Below the pieces are notes generated by a model, which was not told where the DNA came from, made no database searches, and saw only the letters and a list, made by a program, of their open reading frames with translations. A program made the translations under genes and the position numbers. DNA of 64,000 bases, from NCBI RefSeq assembly GCF_002013895.1, contig NZ_MAFQ01000010.1, positions 186,001 through 250,000 on the forward strand, read 5' to 3'. Below, in pieces: positions 50,246-58,019 of the stretch. Origin of the DNA: Mycobacteroides franklinii (lineage in GTDB: Bacteria > Actinomycetota > Actinomycetes > Mycobacteriales > Mycobacteriaceae). Position 1 is the first letter of the stretch. The number at the start of each line of letters is the position of its first letter.

Positions 50246-51579
50246 CGCACAAAGGCTTCGACCAATCGAACGCGTGGCAGGCACGGCTCCACCACGCAGT
50301 GCCGGGCGGTGCGCATACTTACGCGCGCGGCGCCGACCAGTATCCGTTGGGCATGGCCCCAGTACTGACCCACGGATTGGGCGCACGCGTGTGGGATGTC
50401 GACGAGAACGCCTACGTGGAATACGGCATGGGACTGCGCGCGATAACCCTGGGCCACGCGTACGCGCCCGTCGTCGCGGCCGTTCGCGAAACCCTGGAGT
50501 GGGGAGTGAGTTTCAGTCGACCAACAGTGTTCGAAGCAGAGGCCGCCGAGGACTTCCTGCGGACAGTACCCACCGCCGAGATGGTGAAGTTCGCCAAAAA
50601 CGGATCCGATGTCACCACCGCAGCCCTTCGCCTGGCCCGCGCCGTAACCGGACGCCCGAAGGTCGCGGCCTGCCTGCAGCCGTTCTTCTCCACCGATGAC
50701 TGGTTCATCGGTACCACTGAGATGAACGCCGGAATCCCGAAAACCGCGATAGATGATGTGATCAGGTTCGACTACAACGATCTCGACTCGCTGACAAAGC
50801 TTTTCGAAGAGCAGCCCGGCCAGATCGCCTGCGTCATCATGGAGGCCGCCAGCGCCGCGGCCGAACCCGAGCCGGGCTTTTTGGACTCCGTGCGGACACT
50901 GTGCACGCAGCACGGTGCGCTGCTCGTCTTCGACGAAATCATCACCGGCTTTCGCTGGTCCCGGGCGGGTGCCCAAGCGGTGTACGGCGTCACCCCTGAT
51001 CTGTCCTGTTGGGGCAAGGCGATGGGCAACGGTTTCGCGATTGCCGCGCTGGCCGGCAGGCGCGAGTACATGGAACGTGGTGGCCTGCGCACCGAAGATC
51101 CGCGAACCTTTCTGCTGTCCACCACGAATGGTCCGGAGGCGGTGGGACTGGCCGCGTTTCGTGCGGTCGTGCAGGCTTATCGCGATGACGCCCCGATACG
51201 TGCCATGGAGGCCGCGGGGCGCGATCTCGCGGCCGGTGTCGCCGAGGTCACCACGGAACTCGGTGTAAGCGAACATATCCGGACCATTGGCAGGCCGTCC
51301 TGTCTGACCTTCACCAGCCTCGATCCCGACGGGATTCCCTCGCAGGCCTATCGGGCACTGCTGCTCCAGGAACTCCTGCGTCGTGGCGTATTGGGGCAGT
51401 CGTTCGTCATCTCCGCCGCACACACCCCCGTCGATATCGAGGTGACGGTGGATGCGGTGCGCGGGGCGGCCGAGGTCTATCGGCGCGCACTCGAGGCCGG
51501 CACCACCGATGGATTCCTACTGGGCCCGCCGGTCGCGCCGGCCCTGCGGTCACTGGCCGCGCCCCGACGGATCTCCTAA
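50242..51579 (+). CDS. class III PLP aminotransferase (GSA-aminomutase-like)
   Basis: A 445-residue PLP enzyme related to glutamate-1-semialdehyde aminomutase. The start (VPGGAHTYARGADQYP) and the FAKNGSDVTTAALRLARAVTG block are typical. LLVFDEIITGFRW binds the cofactor and CWGKAMGNGFAIAAL carries the PLP lysine. In surface-polysaccharide loci such enzymes can aminate a sugar or its side chain; a role in tetrapyrrole synthesis is unlikely here. GTG 50242 overlaps the polymerase stop by 4 nt. Confidence 0.87.
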   Translation: MTHKGFDQSNAWQARLHHAVPGGAHTYARGADQYPLGMAPVLTHGLGARVWDVDENAYVEYGMGLRAITLGHAYAPVVAAVRETLEWGVSFSRPTVFEAEAAEDFLRTVPTAEMVKFAKNGSDVTTAALRLARAVTGRPKVAACLQPFFSTDDWFIGTTEMNAGIPKTAIDDVIRFDYNDLDSLTKLFEEQPGQIACVIMEAASAAAEPEPGFLDSVRTLCTQHGALLVFDEIITGFRWSRAGAQAVYGVTPDLSCWGKAMGNGFAIAALAGRREYMERGGLRTEDPRTFLLSTTNGPEAVGLAAFRAVVQAYRDDAPIRAMEAAGRDLAAGVAEVTTELGVSEHIRTIGRPSCLTFTSLDPDGIPSQAYRALLLQELLRRGVLGQSFVISAAHTPVDIEVTVDAVRGAAEVYRRALEAGTTDGFLLGPPVAPALRSLAAPRRIS

Positions 51580-51660
51580 CCGCGCGCACCGGGCGGGTTC
51601 ACGCGTTTACCGCCCCACGTTCGTCTCGTTGGCGTATTAGTAAATGTGGCCCGTATCGCG

Positions 51661-51690
51661 TTGATCTTGGATTACTACTACTACTACGCT
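51661..51690 (+). promoter_or_regulatory. predicted cydA promoter
   Basis: TTGATC (51661-51666), an 18-bp spacer and TACGCT (51685-51690). The transcript would start near 51697, about 12 nt before the cydA ATG, including the AGGAGG site. The spacer is mostly TAC repeats. No CRP-type site is visible to me, although cyd genes of M. smegmatis are controlled by CRP. Confidence 0.55.
51673..51687. repeat. (TAC)5 microsatellite inside the cydA promoter
   Basis: Five perfect TAC units fill most of the -35/-10 spacer and run into the -10. Loss or gain of a unit would change the spacer by 3 bp. Confidence 0.85.
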
Positions 51691-51708
51691 GTGTCGTAGG
51701 AGGTGGCG

Positions 51709-53163
51709 ATGAACGCCCTGGACGTATCCCGATGGCAGTTCGGTATCACCACCGTGTACCACTTCATCTTGGTGCCGTTGACCATTGGGCTCGCGCCCCT
51801 CATTGCCATCATGCAGACGGTGTGGGTCGTAACCGGGAACAACTCCTGGTATCGGCTCACCCGGTTCTTCGGCAAGCTGTTTCTCATCAACTTCGCGCTG
51901 GGTGTCGCCACCGGAATCGTGCAGGAGTTCCAGTTCGGCATGAACTGGAGCGAGTACTCACGATTCGTCGGTGATGTATTCGGTGCTCCCCTGGCGCTCG
52001 AAGGCCTCGTGGCCTTCTTCCTGGAATCAACCTTCCTGGGTTTGTGGATATTCGGGTGGACCCGGCTGCCCAAACTGGTCCACTTGGCGTGCATCTGGAT
52101 GGTGGCCATCGGGGTCAATGCCTCGGCCTTCTTCATCATCGCCGCCAACTCCTTCATGCAGCATCCCGTCGGTGCCATTTACAACCCGGAAACCGGTCGC
52201 GCGGAGCTGACCAGCATCACCGAACTCCTCACCAACAACACGGCATTGGCCGCGTTCCCGCATACCGTCGCCGGATCCCTCCTCACGGCGGGCACTTTCG
52301 TTGCCGGCATCTGCGGCTGGTGGATGGTGCGCTCACACAAGCTCGGCACCCTGGAAGATGCCCGCACGATGTACCGGCCCGCCGCCATTGGCGCATGCGC
52401 GGTGATGATCTTGTCCGGGGTCGCACTGGCTGCCACCGGCGACGTCCAGGGCAAGCTGATGTTCCAGCAGCAGCCCATGAAGATGGCATCCGCAGAATCC
52501 TTGTGTTACACAGAAAAAGACCCCAAGTTTTCGGTGTTGACGGTGGGAACCCACAACAACTGTGCCAGCGTGACGCATGCCATCGAGCTGCCGTATGTCC
52601 TGCCATTCCTGGCGGAAGGCAAGTTCACCGACGTCACCCTCAAGGGTGTAGAGAACCTGCAGAAGGAGTATGAGCAGAAGTTTGGTCCGCGAAATTATCG
52701 GCCCAATCTGTTTGTGACCTACTGGTCCTTCCGCGCGATGATCGGACTTGCCGCCGGGTCGGCCCTGCTGGCGTTGGCCGGACTATGGGTCACCCGCAGG
52801 GGACGAATCCCCCATCAGCGCTGGTTCGCCTGGCTTTCGATCCTGGCCATCCCCACCCCCTTCCTGGCGAACAGCGCCGGATGGGTGTTCACCGAGATGG
52901 GTCGGCAGCCCTGGGTAGTAGCCCCCAATCCCACAGGCGTCGAACAGATTCGACTCACGGTGGACCTGGCGGTCTCTCACCATTCGGCGGCGACGGTATG
53001 GCTGTCGCTGGTCACCTTCACGCTGCTGTACGGCGCGCTCGGCGTGGTGTGGTTCTGGCTCATCCGCCGATACACCGTCGAAGGACCGCTCGAACACGAC
53101 ACCGAACCAACACCGCCCGTTACCGACGATGACAGCCCCAAACCGCTGTCCTTCGCCTACTGA
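51709..53163 (+). CDS. cydA: cytochrome bd oxidase subunit I
   Basis: A 484-residue quinol oxidase subunit of the aerobic respiratory chain. It holds hemes b558, b595 and d. His18 (VYHFILVP) is a heme ligand, LEGLVAFFLEST carries the conserved glutamates of the proton path, and AFPHTVAG contains the second His; FTEMGRQPWVV has the Q-site and Met ligand region. Close to M. tuberculosis CydA in the N-terminal third. I chose ATG 51709 because AGGAGG is 5 nt upstream. GTG 51703 is inside that site. Confidence 0.97.
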   Translation: MNALDVSRWQFGITTVYHFILVPLTIGLAPLIAIMQTVWVVTGNNSWYRLTRFFGKLFLINFALGVATGIVQEFQFGMNWSEYSRFVGDVFGAPLALEGLVAFFLESTFLGLWIFGWTRLPKLVHLACIWMVAIGVNASAFFIIAANSFMQHPVGAIYNPETGRAELTSITELLTNNTALAAFPHTVAGSLLTAGTFVAGICGWWMVRSHKLGTLEDARTMYRPAAIGACAVMILSGVALAATGDVQGKLMFQQQPMKMASAESLCYTEKDPKFSVLTVGTHNNCASVTHAIELPYVLPFLAEGKFTDVTLKGVENLQKEYEQKFGPRNYRPNLFVTYWSFRAMIGLAAGSALLALAGLWVTRRGRIPHQRWFAWLSILAIPTPFLANSAGWVFTEMGRQPWVVAPNPTGVEQIRLTVDLAVSHHSAATVWLSLVTFTLLYGALGVVWFWLIRRYTVEGPLEHDTEPTPPVTDDDSPKPLSFAY

Positions 53164-53193
53164 TCCGACCAGTTACGTAAGGAGGTTCCGAAC

Positions 53194-54222
53194 ATGAATC
53201 CGACGGCATTGCAGCAGTTCTGGTTCATCGTCGTGGCGGCGCTGTTCCTTGGGTTCCTGGTGCTGGAGGGTTTCGACTTCGGTGTCGGAATGCTGATGCA
53301 CCCGCTCGGCCGGGGCGACGATCGTCGGCGACGGGCCGTTCTCAACACGATCGGGCCGGTATGGGACGGCAATGAGGTGTGGCTGATCACCGCGGGCGGC
53401 GCGATGTTCGCCGCCTTCCCCCACTGGTATGCGACCGTGTTCTCAGGCCTGTACATCCCCCTGTTGCTGATTCTCGTCGCCATGATTGTCCGAATCGTCG
53501 CGATCGAATGGCGCGGAAAGATCGACGACCCTCGCTGGCGTGCCCGCTGCGACCTCGGGATAGCCATCGGTTCGTGGATACCCGCACTGCTGTGGGGTGT
53601 CGCCTTCTCCTCGATGCTCGCCGGGCTTCCGGTGGACGGCGCCAAACAGCTCACGCTTACCGTCGGAGATGTGCTCCGGCCGTATGTCCTCCTCGGCGGC
53701 GTGGTTTTCGTGGGGCTCTTTGCCTTTCACGGTGCGCTCTTCATCTCCCTGAAGACCGCGGGAGTGGTCCGCGAAGATGCCGTGTCCTGGGCGCGCAAGC
53801 TGGCGATCCCGGTGATCGTCGCCGCCGGTGGATACGGATTGTGGACACAGCTTGCTTACGGCAAGAGTTGGACGTGGATCGCCCTCGTGATCGCCGCATT
53901 GTCGTTGATCGGTGCGGCCGCCGCGTCACGGGTCTCGCGGGACGGTTGGGCCTTCGCCTGCACATGCCTGACAGTGGTTGCGGTCGTCGTCTTGCTGTTC
54001 GGCTCCCTCTACCCCAATCTCATTGTGTCCAGCCTTGATCCGGCCTACAACTTGACCGTCGTCAACGCCTCTTCCAGCCCCTACACACTCAAGGTAATGA
54101 GCTGGGCGGCGGCTATCACCGCGCCGGTGGTGTTGATCTACCAGGGCTGGACGTACTGGGTATTCCGACAGCGCATCTCGGCCGAGCAGATTCCCGATCC
54201 GGTCGGGTTGCCTGTGCGATGA
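53194..54222 (+). CDS. cydB: cytochrome bd oxidase subunit II
   Basis: A 342-residue integral membrane partner of CydA, with about eight helices. LEGFDFGVGML near the N-terminus and IGPVWDGNEVWLITAGGAMFAAFP are the family's blocks. It carries no heme. AAGGAGG lies upstream of ATG 53194. It follows cydA by 30 bp and overlaps cydD by 4 nt. The unit gives high-affinity, cyanide-resistant respiration, important under hypoxia and when the bcc-aa3 branch is inhibited. Confidence 0.97.
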   Translation: MNPTALQQFWFIVVAALFLGFLVLEGFDFGVGMLMHPLGRGDDRRRRAVLNTIGPVWDGNEVWLITAGGAMFAAFPHWYATVFSGLYIPLLLILVAMIVRIVAIEWRGKIDDPRWRARCDLGIAIGSWIPALLWGVAFSSMLAGLPVDGAKQLTLTVGDVLRPYVLLGGVVFVGLFAFHGALFISLKTAGVVREDAVSWARKLAIPVIVAAGGYGLWTQLAYGKSWTWIALVIAALSLIGAAAASRVSRDGWAFACTCLTVVAVVVLLFGSLYPNLIVSSLDPAYNLTVVNASSSPYTLKVMSWAAAITAPVVLIYQGWTYWVFRQRISAEQIPDPVGLPVR

Positions 54223-55892
54223 CGAAATTGCGCAGCGCCCCGGTTGATCCCCGACTGTGGCGCCGCAGCGCTCCTGTGCGCCGGTACCTGATTCTGACGG
54301 TGCTCTGCGAAATGGTGATGACCGCGTGCACGCTCCTGATCGCGATAGTGCTGGCGCACGCCCTCGCCCGACTGATCACCGATCCGCCCGCGCGCGATAT
54401 CGCTCATATGGGACAACCGCTCGCGCTCCTGGCGGTGCTCTGGATCCTTCGGGCCGCAGCACATGGCGTGCAGGTCCGCTTCAGCGAACGGGGCGCGACA
54501 GCTGTCATCGCCGACCTCGACGATCAGCTGCTGTCGACACTCGCACAAGCACAACCGCGTGATCTGGAGCAACATCGAGACTCGGCCACCGAGGTACTGA
54601 CCCGCGGATTAGACGACCTGCGGCCCTATTTCGCGGGATACCTGCCCGCGGTGCTCAGTGCCGCGATCGTCACGCCCGCCGCCGCGTTGGTGATCGCGTT
54701 CTCCGATATCCGATCGGCCATCATCGTCGCGGTGACCCTGCCGCTGATCCCGGTGTTCATGATCCTCATCGGCCTGCTCACCCGGGATCGCGCGGAGGCG
54801 GCACTGAACGCATCGACGGCGGTCACGAGTCAGATTCTCGATTTGATCGCGGGCATCCCGACGTTACGCGCGCTGGGCCGCACCGCGACACCGTTGCGCC
54901 GAATCACCGAACTCGGCGCCGCTCAGCGACGTTCGGTGATGGCAACGTTGCGGGTCGCCTTCCTGTCGGCGATGGTGCTGGAAATGATCGCGACCCTGAG
55001 TGTCGCTCTCATCGCGGTGAGCATCGGGATGCGACTCGTCTTCGGACATCTGGATCTCACTATCGCGCTCACCGTCTTGATCCTTGCCCCGGAGGTGTAT
55101 TGGCCCCTGCGGCGGGTCGGAATCCAGTTCCACAGTGCCGCCGATGGAAAGGCGGCGGCGGACAAAACCTTCGAACTGCTCGATACCCTCACACCGCAGG
55201 CCTCCTTGTCCGTGGCCGGGGATACGAAGGCTCCGCACCCTCGGCCAACCATTCAGTTGGACGCCATCAGCGTCATGGACCGAAGCGGCTATGCGCCTTG
55301 GGAATTGACGGCAACCATTCGGCCCGGCACCGTGACGGTGCTGACCGGTGACAACGGTGCGGGGAAGTCCACCGCGCTGCACGCGATAACCGGTCTTACG
55401 ATGCCGACAGCCGGCCGCGTTCTCGTGGACGGGGTGGCACTTGACGACATTGACCGCGACACCTGGTGGTCGATGATCGGATGGCTGCCGCAACGGCCGG
55501 TGCTGGTCGCGGGCACCGTACGCGAGAACCTCGAGATCTTCGGAACGCTCGACGATCTGGAATCCGTGCTTGCCGAGAGCCAGTTCGATAGGACCCTGGC
55601 GACGCTGCCTGAAGGATTGGATACCCGCCTCGGTACCGGTGGCGCCGGGCTATCGCTGGGTGAACGGCAACGGCTGGGCCTGGCCCGGGCGCTCGGCACC
55701 CATCGACCGATCCTGCTTCTCGACGAGCCCACCGCGCATCTCGACGGTGATACCGAGGCCGCCGTGCTGGCGGCGCTGGTGTCCCGTGCACGAAAGGGCG
55801 CGACGGTGGTGGTGGTGGGCCATCGAGCCCCGGTCTTGGCTGCGGCCGACAGAGTCTTCACTGTGCAGGCAAGACATGCCACGCACCACTGA
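54219..55892 (+). CDS. cydD: CydD subunit of the CydDC ABC transporter
   Basis: A 557-residue half-transporter needed for cytochrome bd assembly; CydDC of E. coli exports reductants such as glutathione or cysteine (more recently implicated in heme traffic). Residues 1-330 hold six membrane helices. The ATPase has Walker A GDNGAGKST, signature LSLGERQR and Walker B ILLLDEPTAHLD. ATG 54219 overlaps the cydB stop by 4 nt, and the 3' end overlaps cydC by 17 nt. Confidence 0.94.
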   Translation: MTKLRSAPVDPRLWRRSAPVRRYLILTVLCEMVMTACTLLIAIVLAHALARLITDPPARDIAHMGQPLALLAVLWILRAAAHGVQVRFSERGATAVIADLDDQLLSTLAQAQPRDLEQHRDSATEVLTRGLDDLRPYFAGYLPAVLSAAIVTPAAALVIAFSDIRSAIIVAVTLPLIPVFMILIGLLTRDRAEAALNASTAVTSQILDLIAGIPTLRALGRTATPLRRITELGAAQRRSVMATLRVAFLSAMVLEMIATLSVALIAVSIGMRLVFGHLDLTIALTVLILAPEVYWPLRRVGIQFHSAADGKAAADKTFELLDTLTPQASLSVAGDTKAPHPRPTIQLDAISVMDRSGYAPWELTATIRPGTVTVLTGDNGAGKSTALHAITGLTMPTAGRVLVDGVALDDIDRDTWWSMIGWLPQRPVLVAGTVRENLEIFGTLDDLESVLAESQFDRTLATLPEGLDTRLGTGGAGLSLGERQRLGLARALGTHRPILLLDEPTAHLDGDTEAAVLAALVSRARKGATVVVVGHRAPVLAAADRVFTVQARHATHH

Positions 55893-57528
55893 GCCCTTAC
55901 GGCACTGGCTGGTCGCGCTGCGGGTGCGACCGGCACGGCTGGCGGTGGCCGTGGCATACGGTGTCCTGGCGCTGGGAAGTGCCCTGGCTCTCGCCGGCCT
56001 GTCGGCGTGGTTGATCGCCCGTGCCTGGCAGATGCCACCCGTACTCGACCTGTCGGTTGCCGTGGTGGCGGTGCGGGCACTGGGAATCTCGCGCGGCATC
56101 TGGCGGTACTGCGAGCGGCTCGCCGGCCACGATATCGCGCTGCGCGGCGCGGCCACCGTTCGTGCGCACGTGTACGCGCGGCTGGTCGGCGGATCTGCCG
56201 GAACGCTGCGCAAGGGTGCGGTGCTTGCCCGCATCGGTGCAGACATCGACGAGCTGGCCGAGACCGTGGTTCGCAGCGTCATTCCCGCTGCGGTCGCCGC
56301 CGTGCTCGGCGTCGCGGCGACAGTCGCCATCGCACTGATATCACTGCCTGCCGCCGCCGTGATGGCAGGTGCCTTACTGATCGCCGATGTGCTGGCGCCG
56401 ATGTTGGCAGCGCGCGCATCCCGGGCCAGACAGACACGCGGCGCGCGGGCACGGGCACTGCACGCCGAGACAACCGTCGAGATCCTCGACCACGCACCCG
56501 AGCTCCGGGTGGGGGGCTTGCTGCCGCGTCAGCTTGAATCGGCTCGCCGACGCCGGATGGAGTGGGCGGCTGCCCAGGACGCGGCCGCGAGTCCGGCGGC
56601 CTGGGCAGCAGCGGTTCCCACGCTGGCTGTCGGCGCCGCCTCCGTCGGGACCTTGGCCTCGGCAGTAGAACTCGCAGGGCATATCGCGCCCACGACCCTT
56701 GCCATCCTGGTGCTGCTACCGCTGGCGGCATTCGAGGCTTCCACCGCGTTGCCCGCCGCTGCCATCGGCATCGCGCGCTCACGCGCATCGGCGCGGCATC
56801 TGCAGGAGCTGGTCTCGACCGGCATCGACATGGCCGTGCCTGTCGATGTGATGCCGAGCGCGGCGAGCTCCGGCGCATCTGTCGAGTGCTCAGAACTCCG
56901 TTGGCGCACCGGATGTTCCGTATCGGGTCCGTTGTCGTTCCAGCTGCCGGCGGGTGCCCGGCTGGCGATCACCGGCCCCAGCGGCATCGGCAAGACGTCA
57001 TTGCTCACCACCCTTGCCGGACTGTCCTCGCCGGCCTCGGGCAGCATCGGCGTCGGCGGCGATCCCCTGGCCGATCTGCCTGCGGCCGAACTGCCCTCAC
57101 TCATCCGGTTTTTCGCCGAGGACACGCGCCTGTTCGCCACCACGGTGCGCGACAACCTCCTGGTCGCCCGCGGTGATGCCACCGATGACGCCGTGATGGG
57201 CGCCTTGTCCGCCGTGGGCCTCGGTTCCTGGATCGAGTCGCTGCCACAGGCACTGGACACGGTGTTGACCGCGGGTGCGGCCTCGGTATCCGGCGGGCAA
57301 CGGCGACGACTCCTCCTTGCGCGGGCGATACTGTCCACGGTTCCGGTGCTGCTCTTGGACGAACCCACCGAACATCTCGATGGTCACGCCTCCGAAACGA
57401 TGCTGCGGGCGTTGTTGGACGCCGACAGCTCGTTGCTGGCGGGGCGGACCGTCGTGGTCGCCACCCACCACCTGCCCGATTCCGTGACATGCCTTCGTAT
57501 CCAACTCGGCGATACAGTGCAGGTATGA
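55876..57528 (+). CDS. cydC: CydC subunit of the CydDC ABC transporter
   Basis: The 550-residue partner of CydD. The membrane part covers about 1-310. The ATPase domain has Walker A GPSGIGKTS, signature VSGGQRRR, and Walker B LLLDEPTEHLD. I chose ATG 55876 (MPRTTEPLRHW); the frame extends to 55570 but that part lies inside cydD. It ends 4 nt into the next gene, ATGA-style, so the DUF4190 protein may be made together with it. Confidence 0.94.
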   Translation: MPRTTEPLRHWLVALRVRPARLAVAVAYGVLALGSALALAGLSAWLIARAWQMPPVLDLSVAVVAVRALGISRGIWRYCERLAGHDIALRGAATVRAHVYARLVGGSAGTLRKGAVLARIGADIDELAETVVRSVIPAAVAAVLGVAATVAIALISLPAAAVMAGALLIADVLAPMLAARASRARQTRGARARALHAETTVEILDHAPELRVGGLLPRQLESARRRRMEWAAAQDAAASPAAWAAAVPTLAVGAASVGTLASAVELAGHIAPTTLAILVLLPLAAFEASTALPAAAIGIARSRASARHLQELVSTGIDMAVPVDVMPSAASSGASVECSELRWRTGCSVSGPLSFQLPAGARLAITGPSGIGKTSLLTTLAGLSSPASGSIGVGGDPLADLPAAELPSLIRFFAEDTRLFATTVRDNLLVARGDATDDAVMGALSAVGLGSWIESLPQALDTVLTAGAASVSGGQRRRLLLARAILSTVPVLLLDEPTEHLDGHASETMLRALLDADSSLLAGRTVVVATHHLPDSVTCLRIQLGDTVQV

Positions 57529-58016
57529 CGGAAACGCCACCTCCGCCGCCGCCATACCAGCCGGCCGGCGGCTACCCGCCGCCCTTCCCCTATCCGTATC
57601 CGTACGGCGCGCCCGGCGCTCCGGTTCCCCCACCGGCGCCGAAGAACGGCATCGGCTTGAGTGCACTGATTGTCGGAATCGTTGCCATCCTGTTGTCGTG
57701 CACGGTATTTGGCGGATTTTTCGGGGGCATCGTGGCGGTGGGGCTCGGGATCGCGGGCCTACTCAGGGTCAAACGCGCCGAGGCCGACAATCGCGGCGTG
57801 GCCATCGGGGGCATCGCGTTGGGCGGCCTCGCAATCCTGCTGTCCACGTTGATCGTCGTGTTTACCCTGGTTTTCATGAAGTCGGCCGGTTTGAGCGACT
57901 TCATCACGTGTTTGGCCGACGTCAAGGGTGATCAGGCAAAGGCCACCCAATGCCAGAACGACTTCGAGAAACGGATGAACGAGAAGGCCGGTACGCCGAG
58001 TACGCCTAAGCCTTGA
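57525..58016 (+). CDS. Pro-rich DUF4190-like membrane protein
   Basis: A 163-residue protein. The N-terminal 42 residues are Pro/Tyr/Gly-rich (PPPPPPYQPAGGYPPP and following). A two-helix DUF4190-like unit follows (LSALIVGIVAILLSCTVF; GIALGGLAILLSTLIVVFT), joined by a short basic loop (LLRVKRAEADNRG). The last 40 residues are polar with two cysteines (ITCLADV, ATQCQND). ATG 57525 overlaps the cydC stop by 4 nt, so it belongs to the cyd operon. Function unknown. Its stop lies 3 nt from the convergent permease stop. Confidence 0.8.
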   Translation: MTETPPPPPPYQPAGGYPPPFPYPYPYGAPGAPVPPPAPKNGIGLSALIVGIVAILLSCTVFGGFFGGIVAVGLGIAGLLRVKRAEADNRGVAIGGIALGGLAILLSTLIVVFTLVFMKSAGLSDFITCLADVKGDQAKATQCQNDFEKRMNEKAGTPSTPKP

Positions 58017-58019
58017 TCG

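Noticed and set aside
50242..51579. Glutamate-1-semialdehyde aminomutase (hemL) for heme synthesis
   Set aside because: Fold matches, but the gene is coupled to a polysaccharide polymerase and other heme genes are absent; a glycan role is more likely.
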